Assembly: GCA_963677785.2 (NCBI GenBank)
Contig: CAXXDH010000001.1
Location: 186,001 to 250,000, forward strand
DNA from: G963665495 sp963677785
Lineage (GTDB): Bacteria > Desulfobacterota > Desulfovibrionia > Desulfovibrionales > Desulfovibrionaceae
Direction of reading: 5' to 3'
Length of the DNA stretch: 64,000 nt
Part shown: piece by piece, positions 61,107 through 64,000 of the stretch
Layout: each line of letters opens with the position of its first letter
How positions within the stretch are numbered: position 1 is the first letter of the stretch
Position numbers and translations under genes: made by a program
The notes under the pieces: model-generated
What the model saw: only the letters and a program-made list of their open reading frames with translations
Database searches by the model: none
What the model was told of the DNA's origin: nothing

Positions 61107-62210
61107 ATGCTTATAGATACGACATTGCGAGAAGGCGGACAGCTCTTCGGCGCTTATTTCAATATGGATTTTTCCCGCGAACTGCTTCTGGATCTGGAGG
61201 CCGCGGGTGTGGATGAAGCAGAGGCAGGCTGGGCCGGAATGCCTGGACTCGCGGAACTTGTGGCCTGGGCCAATACGACCTTGTCCAGGATGCGCTTAAC
61301 TGTCTGGTCTCCGGCGCGCGAGCAGGATATCGACATGCTGGCCCAGATGGGGGTGAAGCGGATTCATATCGCCATACCCGTATCTGATGCGCACCGACAA
61401 AAGCGGCTGCGCCTGGGGCGCGCCGAACTGATCCAGCGTACGGCCGCCGTGGTGGCGCATGCGCGTACGCACGGATTCGAGAGCATCGGACTCGGGTTGG
61501 AGGATGCTTCCAGAGCCGAGACCAGTTTCGTGTTGCAGGTTGCCCGTGCCGCGGCCCGCAACGGAGCTTCCCGTCTGCGTCTGGCCGATACCGTGGGCGC
61601 CTGGTCGCCTGTGGAGACCATGGAAGCCGTCCGGTATTATATGGACAACCTGCCCTTGCCTGTGGGCGTGCATTGCCACAACGATTTCGGCATGGGCACT
61701 GCCAACGCCATTGCCGCATTGCGTGCCGGGGCTTTTTCCGCGGATGTCTCGATACTGGGCATTGGCGAGCGTTCGGGCATTGCCGCGCTGGAAGAGGTGG
61801 CCGGCTATCTGGCCCTGCGCCAGAAAACCGCCGCGTACGATATGGGCCGTATCGCCGCGCTGTGCCGCAGAGTGAGCGAGCAGGCCCAGGTGCACATTTC
61901 ACGTACCAAGCCTGTGGTCGGCGAGGATATTTTCGCCTGTGAAAGCGGGCTGCATCTGCACGCGCTGGCTTTGGATCCGACTTTGTACGAGCCCTACGAG
62001 CCGGAAAGCGTCCAGGCGCGCCGCAAAACCGCCGTGGGCAAGAAGAGCGGCAGGGCAGCCGTACGCGCGGCCGCCGCAGCTGCAGGCATCGATCTTTCGG
62101 ACTCCTGCCTGGGTTCCCTGGCCGGGGCCATCAGGAATCTGTCAGCCAAGTTGGACCGTCCGCTCAACTCCGCCGAATTCAGGGACCTTGCCCTGCGGCA
62201 GTGCAATTGA
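61107..62210 (+). CDS. nifV: Homocitrate synthase NifV-like
   Basis: A 367-residue member of the alpha-isopropylmalate/homocitrate synthase family, with N-terminal DTTLREGGQ, metal and catalytic region GVHCHNDFGMGTANAIAALRAGA (near 192-214), and GIGERSGIAALEEV. It would condense acetyl-CoA and 2-oxoglutarate to homocitrate, the organic ligand of FeMo-co. ATG 61107 has GGAG 5 bases upstream and begins just before the first family motif. It is divergent from nifH and shares the spacer with two sigma-54-like promoters. The canonical DGEQ is GGQ here, a small deviation. The terminator is at 62229-62308. Confidence 0.87.
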   Translation: MLIDTTLREGGQLFGAYFNMDFSRELLLDLEAAGVDEAEAGWAGMPGLAELVAWANTTLSRMRLTVWSPAREQDIDMLAQMGVKRIHIAIPVSDAHRQKRLRLGRAELIQRTAAVVAHARTHGFESIGLGLEDASRAETSFVLQVARAAARNGASRLRLADTVGAWSPVETMEAVRYYMDNLPLPVGVHCHNDFGMGTANAIAALRAGAFSADVSILGIGERSGIAALEEVAGYLALRQKTAAYDMGRIAALCRRVSEQAQVHISRTKPVVGEDIFACESGLHLHALALDPTLYEPYEPESVQARRKTAVGKKSGRAAVRAAAAAAGIDLSDSCLGSLAGAIRNLSAKLDRPLNSAEFRDLALRQCN

Positions 62211-62228
62211 ATCCGACACCTTCAATCC

Positions 62229-62308
62229 GCCCCTTGCAGGTCTCCAAGGCGTATATCTCCGGACGCCGGACGAGATCTCAACTGTTGCCTGCAAGGGGCC
62301 GATTTTTT
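62229..62308 (+). terminator. Large-loop terminator after nifV
   Basis: GCCCCTTGCAGG (62229-62240) pairs perfectly with CCTGCAAGGGGC (62288-62299), followed by GATTTTTT. The 47-base loop is unusually long. Confidence 0.7.
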
Positions 62309-62391
62309 CCCACGGTTTTGTGAGTTGTTGCAGAACTCTTCCTACCTGCTCCTTCCATTTCAGAAACTGCTGTCAGCGGACGCCTGAGGCA

Positions 62392-62988
62392 TTACTCGGA
62401 AGAAGACGTACTCGTATTTTGCGGCGACCAGAGAGTGAAACTCTGATCGGGTAAAAAATCATAGGCCTGTTGCAGCTTGTAGCCCGCTGCTTCCATCGCT
62501 GCCTGGAGTTTTCCCAGAGGGGTGCAATGCTTGAACAAGCTGACGTAATTAAACTTTTTTGCCGGCAGATATTCGATGATGGCCACTTTTCCGTCAGCGG
62601 CAAGCGAGCTTTTAAGAGTACGGAAAAACTGCTCGGGCGCGTCGAGATGGTGGAAAACGTTTCGGGCAAAAATCAGATCAACAGCCATTTTCGGCAACGG
62701 GTTGGCGCCGTTGGTTGCAGCAGGAAGCGTCTGAACCATATCAAGTCCTAGTTTCTCTGCTTTTTCCCTGATGAAACGAAGATGGTCGGGGTTGCTGTCC
62801 ACGGCGTAAACGGTTCCTTCCTGATCGACTTGCCTGGCAAAAGCCAAACTAAAGTAGCCGCCGCCTGCCCCTATATCCGCTATGGTTTTTCCTTTGCCCA
62901 CCGCTAGTTTTTCCAGGATCTCATCAGGCTTGTTCTTGGGCGATGCGGCTTTACGATTGAGCATGTTGAGAAAGATTCTTGTCAACAT
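62392..62988 (-). CDS. Class I SAM-dependent methyltransferase
   Basis: A 198-residue methyltransferase with SAM motif IADIGAGGGYFSLAFA (near 36-51), acidic loop VDSNPDHL and FARNVFHHLDAPEQF. The start at 62988 has GGAG 6 bases upstream and overlaps the MarR gene end by 38 bases. Its substrate is unknown. The unit parallels 7322-8864. Confidence 0.83.
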   Translation of the reverse strand: MLTRIFLNMLNRKAASPKNKPDEILEKLAVGKGKTIADIGAGGGYFSLAFARQVDQEGTVYAVDSNPDHLRFIREKAEKLGLDMVQTLPAATNGANPLPKMAVDLIFARNVFHHLDAPEQFFRTLKSSLAADGKVAIIEYLPAKKFNYVSLFKHCTPLGKLQAAMEAAGYKLQQAYDFLPDQSFTLWSPQNTSTSSSE

Positions 62989-63475
62989 CGCTGTCTCCAA
63001 TTTCTTCTGTATTATTTGCTGGTTGTGCTAAAAATGCGGCAAATGCGCCCCGCAGTTCCTTGAGGACGGACGCGGCGAGCTGCAGCTCGGTATTTTCCGA
63101 GGACAGTGCGAATCGCGAAACGATGCGTTGTTCCTTTTCGGTCACCTGGGCCAGAAGTGCGTCTCCGGCGGGTGTCAGCATAATGAGATTCGATCGTTTG
63201 TGAGCCGGATTCGCCACTGCTTCCACAAGACCCGTATCATCGAGCTGGTTTACAAGGGTTTGGATGAATTGCCGTGAAACAGGCCTGGCCCGCGCCATCT
63301 GAGGAACGGTTTGTGCCCCCAGCTTTTTCAGACTCCGTAGTACGCCTCGCTTGGCCGCGGTGATTTCCACGTTTTTATGGGTGCGCGCGGCGAACTCCTG
63401 CAAAATGTGAAAAAAGGCTACGGTTTCATCAATAAGTTCATCCACGAGTTGGAAATCTGTCGTTGTGTGTTTCAT
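62951..63475 (-). CDS. MarR family transcriptional regulator
   Basis: A 174-residue regulator with winged helix near 52-95 (TVPQMARARPVSRQFIQTLVNQLDDTGLV, basic wing NPAHKRSNLIMLTPAG). It is co-translated with the methyltransferase. Its own start codon lies inside a 37-base palindrome, indicating tight autorepression. Confidence 0.85.
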   Translation of the reverse strand: MKHTTTDFQLVDELIDETVAFFHILQEFAARTHKNVEITAAKRGVLRSLKKLGAQTVPQMARARPVSRQFIQTLVNQLDDTGLVEAVANPAHKRSNLIMLTPAGDALLAQVTEKEQRIVSRFALSSENTELQLAASVLKELRGAFAAFLAQPANNTEEIGDSDVDKNLSQHAQS

Positions 63476-63511
63476 GACAAGTATATTGCCATAATGACAA
63501 TATGCTTGTCA
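63475..63511. promoter_or_regulatory. Palindromic operator overlapping the MarR start
   Basis: TGACAAGTATATTG (63475-63488) and CAATATGCTTGTCA (63498-63511) are complementary apart from one base, around a 9-base centre. A minus-strand TTGACA lies at the outer end. The remaining spacer to 63849 shows no gene that I can support. Confidence 0.75.
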
Positions 63512-63849
63512 ATGTGAGCAGAAAGGCTGAAGAATATTTTGTGGAAGGGGGAGGCTGACTCCAGGGGGTGCGTACCTGTGGCGAAGATATTCACATGAGC
63601 AAGCAGTGGTGCGTTTTCAAGATAAGTCAAGAGTAAATCTGCGGAAAAAGCTTTATAAAACGGTACTTGTGATGAAGAAGTCCAGTGACGCAAAACAAGA
63701 TCGTGTTACTGGGGAGGATATGGCCCAACTCCGTCCCCTCCCTGTGGAAAAAATCAAAAAAGTTCTTCTGTAACCAAAATGACATTCTTCTTTCGTCGGA
63801 TCAACGTAAAAAAATAAGGTGAATCAGCATCACAGGCAGGGTAGGATCT

Positions 63850-64000
63850 ATGTTGGATACGAATACGTTCCTTGACGAAGCCAGGGAACTACTTGCGGAT
63901 TTGGAAGCGGCCATGCTCGACCTTGACGTTAATCCGGAAGGTCAGGAAAGCATCGCAAAAGCGTTTCGTGCCATGCACACCATCAAAGGGTGCGCTGGGA
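63850..64000 (+). CDS. cheA: Chemotaxis histidine kinase CheA, N-terminal fragment (cut by window edge)
   Basis: The first 50 codons encode an Hpt domain with the phosphoacceptor histidine in FRAMHTIKGCAG (His near 46). This is the CheA N-terminus (FLDEARELLADLEAAML). AGG stands before ATG 63850. The gene continues beyond the window. The partner receptors, one at 37047, are elsewhere. Confidence 0.8.
   Translation, partial: MLDTNTFLDEARELLADLEAAMLDLDVNPEGQESIAKAFRAMHTIKGCAG

Noticed and set aside
1..64000. CRISPR arrays, tRNA or rRNA genes
   Set aside because: No regularly spaced direct repeats and no cloverleaf or rRNA-like segments were noticed by eye; a tRNA or CRISPR scan would settle this.

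Overview
The window looks like a chromosomal segment of a strictly anaerobic, diazotrophic sulfate-reducing deltaproteobacterium of the Desulfovibrio type. This rests on a decaheme cytochrome plus rnfCDGEAB-apbE cluster, an anaerobe-type nif operon with two PII-like nifI genes between nifH and nifD, a split archaeal-style glutamate synthase, a large NAD-type glutamate dehydrogenase and PocR-type sensors. The genus call is inference; there is no rRNA here, and I saw no tRNA or CRISPR array.

Layout. 0-4.5 kb (minus): three-gene glutamate synthase, the last gene cut by the left edge. 5-8.9 kb: PocR/PAS histidine kinase, then a MarR-methyltransferase pair. 9-12 kb: glutamate dehydrogenase. 12-19.6 kb (minus): an efflux operon (TolC, B12-binding radical SAM enzyme, PAS-fused membrane fusion protein, ABC ATPase, permease, SlyX). 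19.6-21.5 kb: gene-poor, with an IS5-type transposase remnant, three copies of a structured repeat and one small secreted protein gene. 21.5-25.2 kb: recD2 and an NlpC/P60 lipoprotein. 25.8-31.7 kb: a GntR regulator and a catabolic cluster (GntP permease, CoA-acylating semialdehyde dehydrogenase, iron alcohol dehydrogenase, ferritin-like protein). 32.1-32.6 kb: an ISAs1 transposase remnant split by a MITE. 32.7-35.4 kb: GntR-trpB-trpA. 36-39.4 kb: exported DUF59 protein, TauE-like membrane protein and a frameshifted PocR chemoreceptor. 40.6-47.3 kb: Rnf cluster. 47.5-50 kb: MarR, another structured repeat and a MamC-like gene pair. 50-62.2 kb: nif operon (minus: nifH, nifI1, nifI2, nifD, nifK, a NifB-like protein without cluster cysteines, 2Fe-2S ferredoxin, nifE, nifN, nifB) with divergent nifV. 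The right edge holds a second MarR-methyltransferase pair and the start of cheA.

How they work together. Rnf can supply low-potential ferredoxin electrons to nitrogenase. NifI1/NifI2 should adjust nitrogenase to 2-oxoglutarate and nucleotide status. Glutamate synthase and glutamate dehydrogenase handle the fixed nitrogen. nifH and nifV diverge from a shared spacer with a sigma-54 promoter facing each way.

Most notable: the nif-operon NifB paralogue in which all three radical-SAM cluster cysteines are replaced; an RnfC without its glycine-rich nucleotide/FMN motif beside a decaheme cytochrome; a PAS domain fused to an efflux adaptor in an operon with a B12 radical SAM enzyme; a MamC-like gene pair; a four-copy structured repeat family; and a MITE whose removal with one TA restores a transposase frame.
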